Shown here piece after piece: positions 8,837-16,626 of a stretch of DNA of 64,000 bases. The notes under the pieces are model-generated. The model had not been told where the DNA came from. It made no database searches and saw only the letters and a program-made list of their open reading frames with translations. Source of the stretch: Larkinella sp965227735 (GTDB lineage Bacteria; Bacteroidota; Bacteroidia; Cytophagales; Spirosomataceae). Each line of letters begins with the position of its first letter. Position 1 is the first letter of the stretch. A program made the translations under genes and the position numbers. The stretch covers positions 2,418,001 through 2,482,000 of the forward strand of contig NZ_OZ245776.1 of assembly GCF_965227735.1 (NCBI RefSeq), written 5' to 3'.

Positions 8837-10000
8837 TTATTGGAAAAGTAAAGGCGTGGTTTCGGCAACGTACTTTTTGACGTTCATCCAGGTATGACCG
8901 CCATCGGTAATCAGGCTTTTGAAGGCCACGTTTTTCGCCTTCAGGTAGTCCATAAATTCAACGGTGCCTTTGTACAGAAAATCGTCGCTGCCCACACTCA
9001 CCCAGAACAGCTTCAGTTGCTTGTTCGTGTTCGCGGAATTGCCGCCGATTTGCGGAAAATTCTGGTCCATTTCGGCGGGCGACAGGTACGAGCTGTAGCT
9101 GCACACCCACGCAAATTTGTCCAGGTTGCTGAATGCCGTGCGGAGCGTTTGCCCACCCCCGCGCGAAAAACCGCCGATGGCCCGATTTTCCCGGTTCGCC
9201 ACCGTCCGGTAGTTTTTCTCGACATACGGAATAACCCGGCTCACCAGATCCGTCGCAAAATCGTTGGCCCGTTTGACCGCATCGGCTCCGTCCCGCACCG
9301 TCGGATCGGCGGGTTTGCCCCCCCCTTTCTGCTCGGCGACCCGGGCCGCGATATTGCCGTAGGGCATGACGATGATCATCGGTTTGGCTTTGCCTTCGGC
9401 AATCAGGTTGTCGAGAATCAGATTCGTTTTTCCCACTTTAAAGAAGGTCTCTTCGGTATCGGTCGTGCCACTGATGAGGTAGAAAACCGGGTATTTTTTC
9501 GATGGACTCTGGTCGTAGCCCGGTGGTGTATATACCACCAGCGAACCGGTTGTGCCTTCCAGCGACGGATAGTATTCGTAGTTGATCGAACCGTGGGGAA
9601 CGTCTTTCAGGGCATGTACCAGGGGCGTTTCGCCGGGAATATCCACGAGACTGGCTTTAAACCGCTCGTTCGGGAAAAACGCGACGTTGGCGGGGTCCAT
9701 CACCGTAACCCCATCCACCTGAAAGCTGTACGGGTAAATATCCGGTTTGATGGGTTCCGTCGTTACGCTCCAGATTCCCTGGGCATCCTTGCTCATTTCG
9801 ACGGGCGCTTTCAAAAACTGCCCACTCAGCTTAACCTCTTTGGCGATTGGAGACAGGTAACGGAACGTAACGGATTTATCGGCGTTCACCTGGGGTGACA
9901 CCACCAGCGGACCGCGTGGCGGCTGGGCGACTGCTCCGGTGTAGAGGCAGATTAGGGCTGCCCAGAGAAGCCACAAATGGCTGGTTGTTTGTTGATTCAT
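8837..10000 (-). CDS. CE1-like esterase with N-terminal E-set domain
   Basis: The protein is 387 residues with a signal peptide ending at VAQ (about 26), E-set domain (about 33-125) and esterase domain. The nucleophile Ser279 lies in GFSRGGG, where the usual Met after Ser is Arg. The oxyanion loop reads LISGTTDTEE instead of the common HGG form, so this paralogue may have altered activity. A loop rich in Gly/Lys/Asp (about 222-242) is inserted before the nucleophile. The GGHTWMN motif supplies the catalytic His. It is the first of the four esterase genes in transcription order. Confidence 0.86.
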   Translation of the reverse strand: MNQQTTSHLWLLWAALICLYTGAVAQPPRGPLVVSPQVNADKSVTFRYLSPIAKEVKLSGQFLKAPVEMSKDAQGIWSVTTEPIKPDIYPYSFQVDGVTVMDPANVAFFPNERFKASLVDIPGETPLVHALKDVPHGSINYEYYPSLEGTTGSLVVYTPPGYDQSPSKKYPVFYLISGTTDTEETFFKVGKTNLILDNLIAEGKAKPMIIVMPYGNIAARVAEQKGGGKPADPTVRDGADAVKRANDFATDLVSRVIPYVEKNYRTVANRENRAIGGFSRGGGQTLRTAFSNLDKFAWVCSYSSYLSPAEMDQNFPQIGGNSANTNKQLKLFWVSVGSDDFLYKGTVEFMDYLKAKNVAFKSLITDGGHTWMNVKKYVAETTPLLFQ

Positions 10001-10062
10001 AGGTTGTTAAGGTTTGTGAGTTATTTGGTTGTTTATAGCTGTATCATTTTTATGACAGTCCT

Positions 10063-10137
10063 AAGTTTGCCCCCAACCCCCTAAAGGGGGCTTGAAATCC
10101 GGATCAAAAGCCCCTTTAGGGGGTTGGGGGCAAACTT
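10063..10137. repeat. Long GC-rich inverted repeat (CCCCCTAAAGGGGG type)
   Basis: The arms at 10063-10092 and 10109-10137 (AAGTTTGCCCCCAACCCCCT and its complement) pair over about 29 bp with one extra G, around a 16-base loop. It lies between the fucosidase and esterase genes. It is typical of small dispersed intergenic palindromes. In RNA it would form a very stable stem and could separate the two parts of the transcript. Confidence 0.75.
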
Positions 10138-10164
10138 TAACAAGGACTATTAAAACTTCTACAC

Positions 10165-12249
10165 TCATTGGGTAATGATGTCTACTTCCGCGTAACCCGA
10201 TGCCGAACCTTCCTGCGTATTTTTCAAGGCCCGCAGTTTAATGTACCGGGCTTTGGTGGGTTCGAACGGTTTGGTTTGCCAGACCGGACTGTTTTTAATG
10301 TTCGAAAACTCGCCTTCGCTGACGGTTTTCCACGTGACGTTATCGGCTGAAACCTCAAATTGATAGTGGGTGATGATGCTGGCTTCTTCCCACCAGTTCT
10401 GGGCAGGCAGATACCGAAAACCGGTCAAAGTTTCTTCTTTCCCCAGATCAATGACCAGATCCGTCGGCATGGGTTGGCTTTTGGGTTGTTGCCAGGACGT
10501 AGTGGGGTTGCCATCCAACACCTGATACGCCGGTTTGGCATCCGTATTCAGGATTTTCCAGCCGTTGCGGGCAATGTCAAATTTCTCTTCGCTGACGATG
10601 CTGCTTTGCTTCGTAAACGGATTGTAGGCAATCGCTTTGATGTCTGCTTTGCCGTTACCGGTTTTTACGGGAACCGTATACTTATTCGCATTGGCGGTTG
10701 GCGTACTACCGTCGAGGGTGTAATACAATTCCGATTCGGTATCACCAGCCTTGATGTGCAGATCGCCAGCCTGATCGCGCGTAACGATGGGGGGCGTCAA
10801 AATCAACGGGGCTTTGTAAACCTCCAGATTTGAAATCAACGGACAACCTTTGGCATCCAGAATCGTCAGCCGCAGTTGCGTGGCTTCAACGGTCGGAAAC
10901 CGCAGAATGCGTTTATACCCGATGGTCGTTTCTTTGGCAATTTCTTTCCAGTTCCCATCGACAAAAGCCTCCACGGTAAACGAATTGACCCGCTGCCCCA
11001 ACCGAATGGGTTCCTGCACCAGAAACCGGTTGAACGCCGTGGGTTTCGCAAACCGGAGCGTCAACGATGCGTTTCGAACAGCATCGTCCGTGGCCCAATA
11101 GCTTTCAGGATCGGCATCGATGGCTTTTCCGGCGTCGTAAGCCGGTTTTTTTCCGCGTACCTGCGAGGCTGTGGCCCGGGCATTTCTGGCCAGATTGACG
11201 GCGAACGCTTCTTTGGTTGCTTTGGCAAATTCCTGCACGGCTTTTTCGTCTTTCTCGTGAATCAGCCCGTTGGGCATGATCGGAAAATTGAGCAGCAACG
11301 TCCCGTTTCGACCGATGGAGTTATAATAAAGATCCATCAGTTGGGGCAAGGTTTTTACCTTTTTGTCTTCGCGCTCGTGGTAAAACCATTCGGGACGAAT
11401 GGAGGTGTTGACTTCACCCGGCACCCACGCATCGCCATTCTCGACGCCGTGGCGCAGCATTTGTTCCGGCACATCGCCGGTGGCATTCAGTAAACTCCAG
11501 TTGGTTTCGCCCACATACCCGGCTTCGGTGCCGACCCAGCGCAGGTCGGCCCGGTCGCCCCCGTCGTTCCAGATGACGATGTTGGGCTGGAGCTTGCGCA
11601 CGAGTTTGTAGGTATTGGGCCAGTCGTAATACGTTTTAGAATCGATTTTACGGGTTTCATTCGCGCCACCGTAATAACCGGAACCGCCATTGGCGCCATC
11701 GAACCAGACTTCAAAAATGTCACCGTAGTTGGTCAGTAGCTCCTGCAACTGGTTGCGGAAATAGGTGATGTATTCGGGCTTCCCGTAGTCGGCGTGGTTG
11801 CGGTCCCAGGGCGACAGATACACCCCGAATTTCAACCCGTATTCCTTGCAGGCATCGGCCAGTTCCCGCACGACGTCGGCCTTCCCATTCCGCCAGGGTA
11901 CATTTTTTACGGAATATTCGGTGTATTTGGAAGGCCAGAGGCAAAAACCGCTGTGGTGTTTGGCCGTAAAAATGATGCCTTTCATTCCGGCCTCCTTACA
12001 AATCCTGGCCCACTGCCGGCAATCCATTTTGGTCGGGTTAAACAAGGCCGGGTCTTCGTTGCCGAGGCCCCAGGCCATATCGGTATAGGTGTTGATCGAA
12101 AAATGGATGAACGCATAATATTCCATTTTCTGCCAGCGCAACTGGTTTTCGCTGGGTAGCGGGCCAACGGGTTGGGGCAGTGTCGGTTGGGCAAATCCCG
12201 CCTGATGGAACAGCAGGATCAACCCGATCGCAAAAATTTTTTGCATCAT
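10165..12249 (-). CDS. Alpha-L-fucosidase, GH29, with discoidin-type modules
   Basis: The start was set at 12249 (MMQKIFAIGLILLF), because the longer open frame adds a charged stretch before the signal peptide. The 694-residue protein has a GH29 catalytic domain (about 35-365) with ITFAKHHSGF-like residues at 93-102 (FTAKHHSGF) and nucleophile Asp184 in EVWFDGANG. It then has a discoidin/F5/8-type C module (about 365-480), a chitobiase/Fn3-associated segment (ELYYTLDGSTPT) and a second discoidin module at the C-terminus. GH29 enzymes release terminal L-fucose. In a xylan-type locus this suggests fucosylated side chains such as those of xyloglucan, which is an inference. The modules probably anchor it to glycan. 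Confidence 0.9.
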   Translation of the reverse strand: MMQKIFAIGLILLFHQAGFAQPTLPQPVGPLPSENQLRWQKMEYYAFIHFSINTYTDMAWGLGNEDPALFNPTKMDCRQWARICKEAGMKGIIFTAKHHSGFCLWPSKYTEYSVKNVPWRNGKADVVRELADACKEYGLKFGVYLSPWDRNHADYGKPEYITYFRNQLQELLTNYGDIFEVWFDGANGGSGYYGGANETRKIDSKTYYDWPNTYKLVRKLQPNIVIWNDGGDRADLRWVGTEAGYVGETNWSLLNATGDVPEQMLRHGVENGDAWVPGEVNTSIRPEWFYHEREDKKVKTLPQLMDLYYNSIGRNGTLLLNFPIMPNGLIHEKDEKAVQEFAKATKEAFAVNLARNARATASQVRGKKPAYDAGKAIDADPESYWATDDAVRNASLTLRFAKPTAFNRFLVQEPIRLGQRVNSFTVEAFVDGNWKEIAKETTIGYKRILRFPTVEATQLRLTILDAKGCPLISNLEVYKAPLILTPPIVTRDQAGDLHIKAGDTESELYYTLDGSTPTANANKYTVPVKTGNGKADIKAIAYNPFTKQSSIVSEEKFDIARNGWKILNTDAKPAYQVLDGNPTTSWQQPKSQPMPTDLVIDLGKEETLTGFRYLPAQNWWEEASIITHYQFEVSADNVTWKTVSEGEFSNIKNSPVWQTKPFEPTKARYIKLRALKNTQEGSASGYAEVDIITQ

Positions 12250-12429
12250 TTTTTTAAAGTGGATGAAATCATCCGTTTTTGAACAGCCTGGGCGCATCGG
12301 TGTAGTAGGTACGTTTCAATCTACCAGAGGTAAATGTAAAAATATTTATCCTGCGCCGAAGCGTTGAGGCTACACCGTAGTGAGCCAGGAAGAAGCGTAA
12401 TGGCAGAAAAAGTCTTTTTCATAAAGGGT

Positions 12430-14013
12430 TTAGTCTCGGGAGGATTGCGAAATTTTGTCTTCTATTCGGAAATAATCGAAGTCGGCAAAACCGCCCGTCT
12501 GCTGCGTGGCATAGTTAAACAAACCAAACCGATACCCCATAAAATGCGGGATGGTGTAGGGCATTTTCAGCCGCTCACCGATGGATTGCCACGACTTCCC
12601 ATCCAGGCTATAAAAGAACTGAGCGATGTCGGCCCGGTCTTTAAAATTACATTCGGCTTTTAAATAGACGGTTTTTTGCGCCAGCGGAACCCGTTGGATT
12701 TCCAGCGGTTTACCGGAAGCTGCACTAACCATGACGAGGAAATTTTGACCATTTTCCCGTTTTACGCCGACTAAACCGTAGTTTTTCTGTAACAGACTCA
12801 GCCCGGCAAAATCTCCATCATTCAGTTTGGTCACGTCGAGTAACGTAGATCCGGTACATTCCGGGCCGATGGTCCGTTGCGTCAGGGTGTTTCGGGCCAG
12901 CACAAACGAGGTATCGGTCCGTCCGGTTTTCAGCCGCAGATAGCCTTTCCGTTCCGTAACCGACCAGAGCTGGTTGTCCGGATTGTGGTTCCATTGCCAG
13001 ACCAGCGGCAGTGCAGAATCTCCTTTCTTCCGCGTGAATTCGTCCGAAGCCACAATGCCCGGAATCAGGCCTTTGCTGGCAGGCAAATTGAGCGTTTCGG
13101 GTACTTTTCCATTGACGCCCAAAACCGGCCAGCCGTCTTCCCACGTCACCGGAACCAGATACGGAATGCGCCCGACTCCGCCAGAATCCCGAAACAGGTA
13201 TGCATACCAGTTCCCATCCGGCGTATCGATCAAACCGCCCTGCGCTACACCCAAATCCTGCAAACCGATTCGCCCTTCCCACGGCCCCGTGATTTTGTCG
13301 GCCCGGTGAATCACCACGGTTCGCATGCCTCCCCGCGGCCACGTAATGTTGAACAGGTAGTATTTGCCCTTCACCTTGAACAGTTGCGAGCCTTCGGCAG
13401 GCAGGCCACCGCCCGTGCCGGATGGCGTACTGGCGTTCTCAATAAGCACCTGCTCGGTGGTGCCGGGCTTCACGCCCGAAGCATCGGCAGTCAGTTCGAC
13501 CAACCGGAGTTTGCCCGCGCCGTAAATGAGGTACACCCGACCGTCGTTATCAAAAAATAGGGTATTATCGTGGTACGACGGTTTAAATGACGTCTCTTTC
13601 CACGGCCCTTTTTCGATGTCTTTGGTCGTAAAAACATGGGTTTTACCGGTGGTTTGGGCAAATGTGGTTACGTAGTAAGTGCCGTTGTGATAACGCAGGC
13701 TGCTGGCCCACGACCCGCGTCCGTAGGTGCTTTTGCCGTTGGTCAGGTTCAACGCATCCACATTCGCCAGCGTGTCATACGCATAACCAACTAGCTGCCA
13801 GTTTACCAGGTCTTTCGATTTCATAATCGGCAGTCCCGGACTCAGGTGCATGGTAGTGCTGCTCATGTAATAGGTATTGCCCACCCGAATCATGGACAGG
13901 TCGGGCACATCGGCAAAGATCACCGGGTTCCGGGCAGTTTGGGCTTTCGATCCCAAAACCGTCACCAGCAGAACCACCATCACAATCCCTGACCGAATAC
14001 GAAGCTTTTTCAT
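12430..14013 (-). CDS. GH43 glycosidase with C-terminal beta-sandwich (GH43_12-like)
   Basis: The 527-residue secreted enzyme has its signal peptide cut near SKAQ (24), a GH43 propeller (about 28-310) and a concanavalin-like C-terminal domain (about 330-520). Likely catalytic acids are Asp38 (FADVPDLSM), Asp149 (YHDNTLFF) and Glu207 (LPAEGSQLF). The C-terminal sandwich is usual for beta-xylosidases/arabinofuranosidases of this subgroup and shapes the active site. It probably trims xylo-oligosaccharides or arabinose side chains in the periplasm. Confidence 0.9.
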   Translation of the reverse strand: MKKLRIRSGIVMVVLLVTVLGSKAQTARNPVIFADVPDLSMIRVGNTYYMSSTTMHLSPGLPIMKSKDLVNWQLVGYAYDTLANVDALNLTNGKSTYGRGSWASSLRYHNGTYYVTTFAQTTGKTHVFTTKDIEKGPWKETSFKPSYHDNTLFFDNDGRVYLIYGAGKLRLVELTADASGVKPGTTEQVLIENASTPSGTGGGLPAEGSQLFKVKGKYYLFNITWPRGGMRTVVIHRADKITGPWEGRIGLQDLGVAQGGLIDTPDGNWYAYLFRDSGGVGRIPYLVPVTWEDGWPVLGVNGKVPETLNLPASKGLIPGIVASDEFTRKKGDSALPLVWQWNHNPDNQLWSVTERKGYLRLKTGRTDTSFVLARNTLTQRTIGPECTGSTLLDVTKLNDGDFAGLSLLQKNYGLVGVKRENGQNFLVMVSAASGKPLEIQRVPLAQKTVYLKAECNFKDRADIAQFFYSLDGKSWQSIGERLKMPYTIPHFMGYRFGLFNYATQQTGGFADFDYFRIEDKISQSSRD

Positions 14014-14111
14014 GCAAAGAGTTTTAATGCCCTGTCCGACCGTCAGATCAGTGAGAAAAGAGATAAGATCGCATTCTCTTGTCTCCTTCTTTCTTCTCTT
14101 GTCTGCGTATA

Positions 14112-14645
14112 TTATTCCAATGGGCCGATCAGCTCCACAAACGTCCCATCCGGATCCTGCACGAATACAAAGTGTGATTTTGCATTCAAGGGCGTGGGCG
14201 TATCGCCCAGAAACGGGACTTTCATCTGCGTCAGTCGGTCGATGATGGGCTTCAGGGCTTTTACCTGGATGGTGATGTACTGCATACCCGTATCATCCTG
14301 GATGAACTTCTGGGACGAATGGGTGGCTTTTTTGCCGAAGCTCATCAACTTCCAATCGGTGGCGTCGGGGCTGTTTTCGAGTTTTAGAATGGTGACCGAA
14401 ACCGGTACGCCATTGGTTAGGCCCGAGCGTTTGCCAAACTCTTCATTAATCGTGAAGCTGCCGGTTTTGACCATGCCAATCCCGTTGACATAAAAGTCCA
14501 GGGAGCGATCCAGATCCGCTACCACAACCCCGATGCCAATGGCTTTGCTGCTGAAATTAGATTGTGCGAAGGAACTCAGAACGCACCCAAACACCAATAG
14601 AGTTATTTTGACACAGTTACAGACAGTCATTGGTTTGTTATTCAT
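14112..14645 (-). CDS. Secreted VOC-family (glyoxalase/dioxygenase fold) protein
   Basis: About 177 residues from the ATG at 14645 (MNNKPMTV). In-frame starts at 14663 and 14669 are also possible. A hydrophobic leader ending FAQS precedes one vicinal-oxygen-chelate unit pair: GIGVVVADLDRSLDFYVNGI at the N-terminus and FVQDPDGTFVELIGP at the C-terminus. The metal-binding glutamate position (FVELIG) is kept. VOC proteins include glyoxalase I, extradiol dioxygenases and binding proteins. The exported form and the position between two GH43 genes are unusual. A role with released phenolic (ferulate-like) groups is a guess only. Confidence 0.75.
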   Translation of the reverse strand: MNNKPMTVCNCVKITLLVFGCVLSSFAQSNFSSKAIGIGVVVADLDRSLDFYVNGIGMVKTGSFTINEEFGKRSGLTNGVPVSVTILKLENSPDATDWKLMSFGKKATHSSQKFIQDDTGMQYITIQVKALKPIIDRLTQMKVPFLGDTPTPLNAKSHFVFVQDPDGTFVELIGPLE

Positions 14646-14790
14646 TTTGATAAAATTTTTCATTAACACGTTACCAGTCTGATTTGATTAAAGCGAGGGG
14701 GCTTTTTCCATTTTAGGCTACGGTTTTCAACGTTATCACGGGATGATAAAGCGCTGTTTTACAATCGACGGTCAATCAGATTCACTCTAT

Positions 14791-16482
14791 CTATTTTTTG
14801 AACATCGGGTCATCCCCCGCGTATTTCAGGTACTGAAACGAAGCGGTATTCGTGCCGGCGTCTCCCGACGACGTCGCGTACAGACCGTACAGGCAACCAA
14901 TAAAGCTGCCCGCTACTTTGGTACTCAGGAATTTACCGTCCACCTTGTCCTGAAGAAGCTTCCAGTTTTTAGCATCAGTGGAATACTGAAAATTATACGT
15001 ATCCCCCTGCGATGCAATTCGCAGACCCACTTTCCCGGTTTTTCCAGTCAGCGGCACCTCGGTCAACAGTTCCATCTCTTTGGAGCGCGGTTTGCTTTTG
15101 TAGAGTTGCAGCACGTCTTTGTCCTGTGATCTGGATTTACACAGAAAGTAGAAATGGCCCTCATCCTGAAGAATGATCAGTCCGGCTTTTTCTTTTTCGG
15201 ATGTTGGGGTGAAGTCCAGCTCGGTTTCTGCCGTACTGAACAGGTGCTGCTGACGTTTGCCGATGAATGCCGGATTGCCCAGTTCCATGACGGTTTCGGG
15301 CTTCAGTTTCAGCGTCAGTCCCTGTTTTTTCGACAGCGAATACCAGCTTTTATCGAGGGTGCGCATAAACAGCAGCGCCGGGTCCAGTGCCTTGTCGAAA
15401 GTCAGTGTATACGCAAAATTACCCGATTGGGGCAACGCGTCTTTCTGTTTCACCTCATTGTAATTAACCGGATACCTGTATGAAATTGCTTTCTCGCCAT
15501 GCTCGATCATGGGCCAGTCGTTGGTCCAGGTGACGGGTGCAATGAACGTTTCACGGCCGGTGTTGTAATAATCGCCTTCGTAGGGCCGTACCGCCAGAAA
15601 AATGCAATACATCTTGCCGTCGGGTCCATCCACAAACTGCGCGTGACCCGCCGACGTAATGGCGTCTTTCCGGTCGGCGGGCAACTCCCGCTGTGTCAGG
15701 ATCGGATTGCCCTCAAAGGGCACATACGGCCCCCAGACCTCTTTGCTCCGCAAGATCACTTCCGAATGGTTGACCGACGTTCCGCCCTCGGCCGCGTAGA
15801 GGTAATACCAGCCGTTCCGTTGCATGAGGTGGGGGGCTTCGATCCAAACCGGTTTTTTGCTGAGGTCAACGCCACCATTCACCAGTTGTTTTTCTTCTCC
15901 GACAACTTTTAAACTCTGGTAATCAAATTCATACATGCGGATGGTCCGATGTCCCGAATACAACGGTTTGTTACCGGGCGCATCGCTGTTGTATAAAATA
16001 TAGGCTTTGTCGGCCGCTTCGTCAAAGTAGATGGAGGGGTCGATGCCCCTTACCTGCGGGATTTTAACCGGATCACTCCACGGGCCAGCCGGATTTTTGG
16101 CCGTCACCACGAAATTGCCATCGTGGTCGATGTCGGTGCAGGTGAGGTAGTAGGTGCCTTTGTAGTAACTGATGGCCGGTGCAAAAAGCCCCCGCGTCAG
16201 CCGTTCACCCATGAAATCCATTTGAGTGGGCCGGTCGATGACGTTCCCGATTTGCTTCCAGTTTTTTAAATCCTTGCTGTGAAAAACCGGAATGCCGGGA
16301 AAATAGGAAAACGTCGAGTGGACCAGGTAGTAGTCGGTGCCAACCTGCACGATGCTCGGATCGGGGTAAAAACCGGTCAGGATGGGGTTGACCAGGGTGG
16401 TTGTCTGGGCGAAAAGGACGTGACTCAAAAAAATACCAAGCGCCAGCAAAGCAGCCGGGAAAACATTTTTCATCTTTTTCAT
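14791..16482 (-). CDS. GH43 beta-xylosidase/arabinofuranosidase with C-terminal beta-sandwich
   Basis: The start was chosen at 16482 (MKKMKNVFPAALLALG), giving 563 residues and a clean signal peptide ending LFAQ at about 25. The GH43 propeller shows Asp41 (GFYPDPSIV), Asp148 (GIDPSIYF) and Glu215 (WIEAPHLM). These are the base, pKa-setting and acid residues of the family. The C-terminal 200 residues form the usual concanavalin-like domain. The fit is to GH43 subgroup 1/11-type xylosidases. It is the first enzyme gene after SusD, separated by a perfect hairpin. Confidence 0.92.
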   Translation of the reverse strand: MKKMKNVFPAALLALGIFLSHVLFAQTTTLVNPILTGFYPDPSIVQVGTDYYLVHSTFSYFPGIPVFHSKDLKNWKQIGNVIDRPTQMDFMGERLTRGLFAPAISYYKGTYYLTCTDIDHDGNFVVTAKNPAGPWSDPVKIPQVRGIDPSIYFDEAADKAYILYNSDAPGNKPLYSGHRTIRMYEFDYQSLKVVGEEKQLVNGGVDLSKKPVWIEAPHLMQRNGWYYLYAAEGGTSVNHSEVILRSKEVWGPYVPFEGNPILTQRELPADRKDAITSAGHAQFVDGPDGKMYCIFLAVRPYEGDYYNTGRETFIAPVTWTNDWPMIEHGEKAISYRYPVNYNEVKQKDALPQSGNFAYTLTFDKALDPALLFMRTLDKSWYSLSKKQGLTLKLKPETVMELGNPAFIGKRQQHLFSTAETELDFTPTSEKEKAGLIILQDEGHFYFLCKSRSQDKDVLQLYKSKPRSKEMELLTEVPLTGKTGKVGLRIASQGDTYNFQYSTDAKNWKLLQDKVDGKFLSTKVAGSFIGCLYGLYATSSGDAGTNTASFQYLKYAGDDPMFKK

Positions 16483-16567
16483 AGCAATCTTAACATCAAT
16501 AGCCAGGTTGGTGGGCCGCAAAAACAGTGTGTTCTTCCGGCCTGAGTGGTTTATCGTAACGCTAAAG

Positions 16568-16598
16568 AGACGTAAGAGGTCAAAAGCCTCTTACGTCT
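16568..16598 (-). promoter_or_regulatory. Perfect hairpin between susD and the enzyme genes
   Basis: A 12-bp perfect stem (AGACGTAAGAGG / CCTCTTACGTCT) with a 7-base loop lies in the 144-bp gap between the SusD stop and the first enzyme. No U-tract follows. Its place suggests a stem that holds the susCD part of the mRNA at a higher level than the enzyme part. Confidence 0.6.
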
Positions 16599-16626
16599 GC
16601 GCAATTTATCTACCAACTTTTCTTAC

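Noticed and set aside
8894..9898. Long open frame of 334 codons on the plus strand opposite an esterase gene
   Set aside because: It is the antisense shadow of a gene with clear family motifs. Its translation is rich in Arg/His/Phe with no domain. Similar shadows lie opposite the other esterases, GH43, SusC and FAD-oxidoreductase genes.
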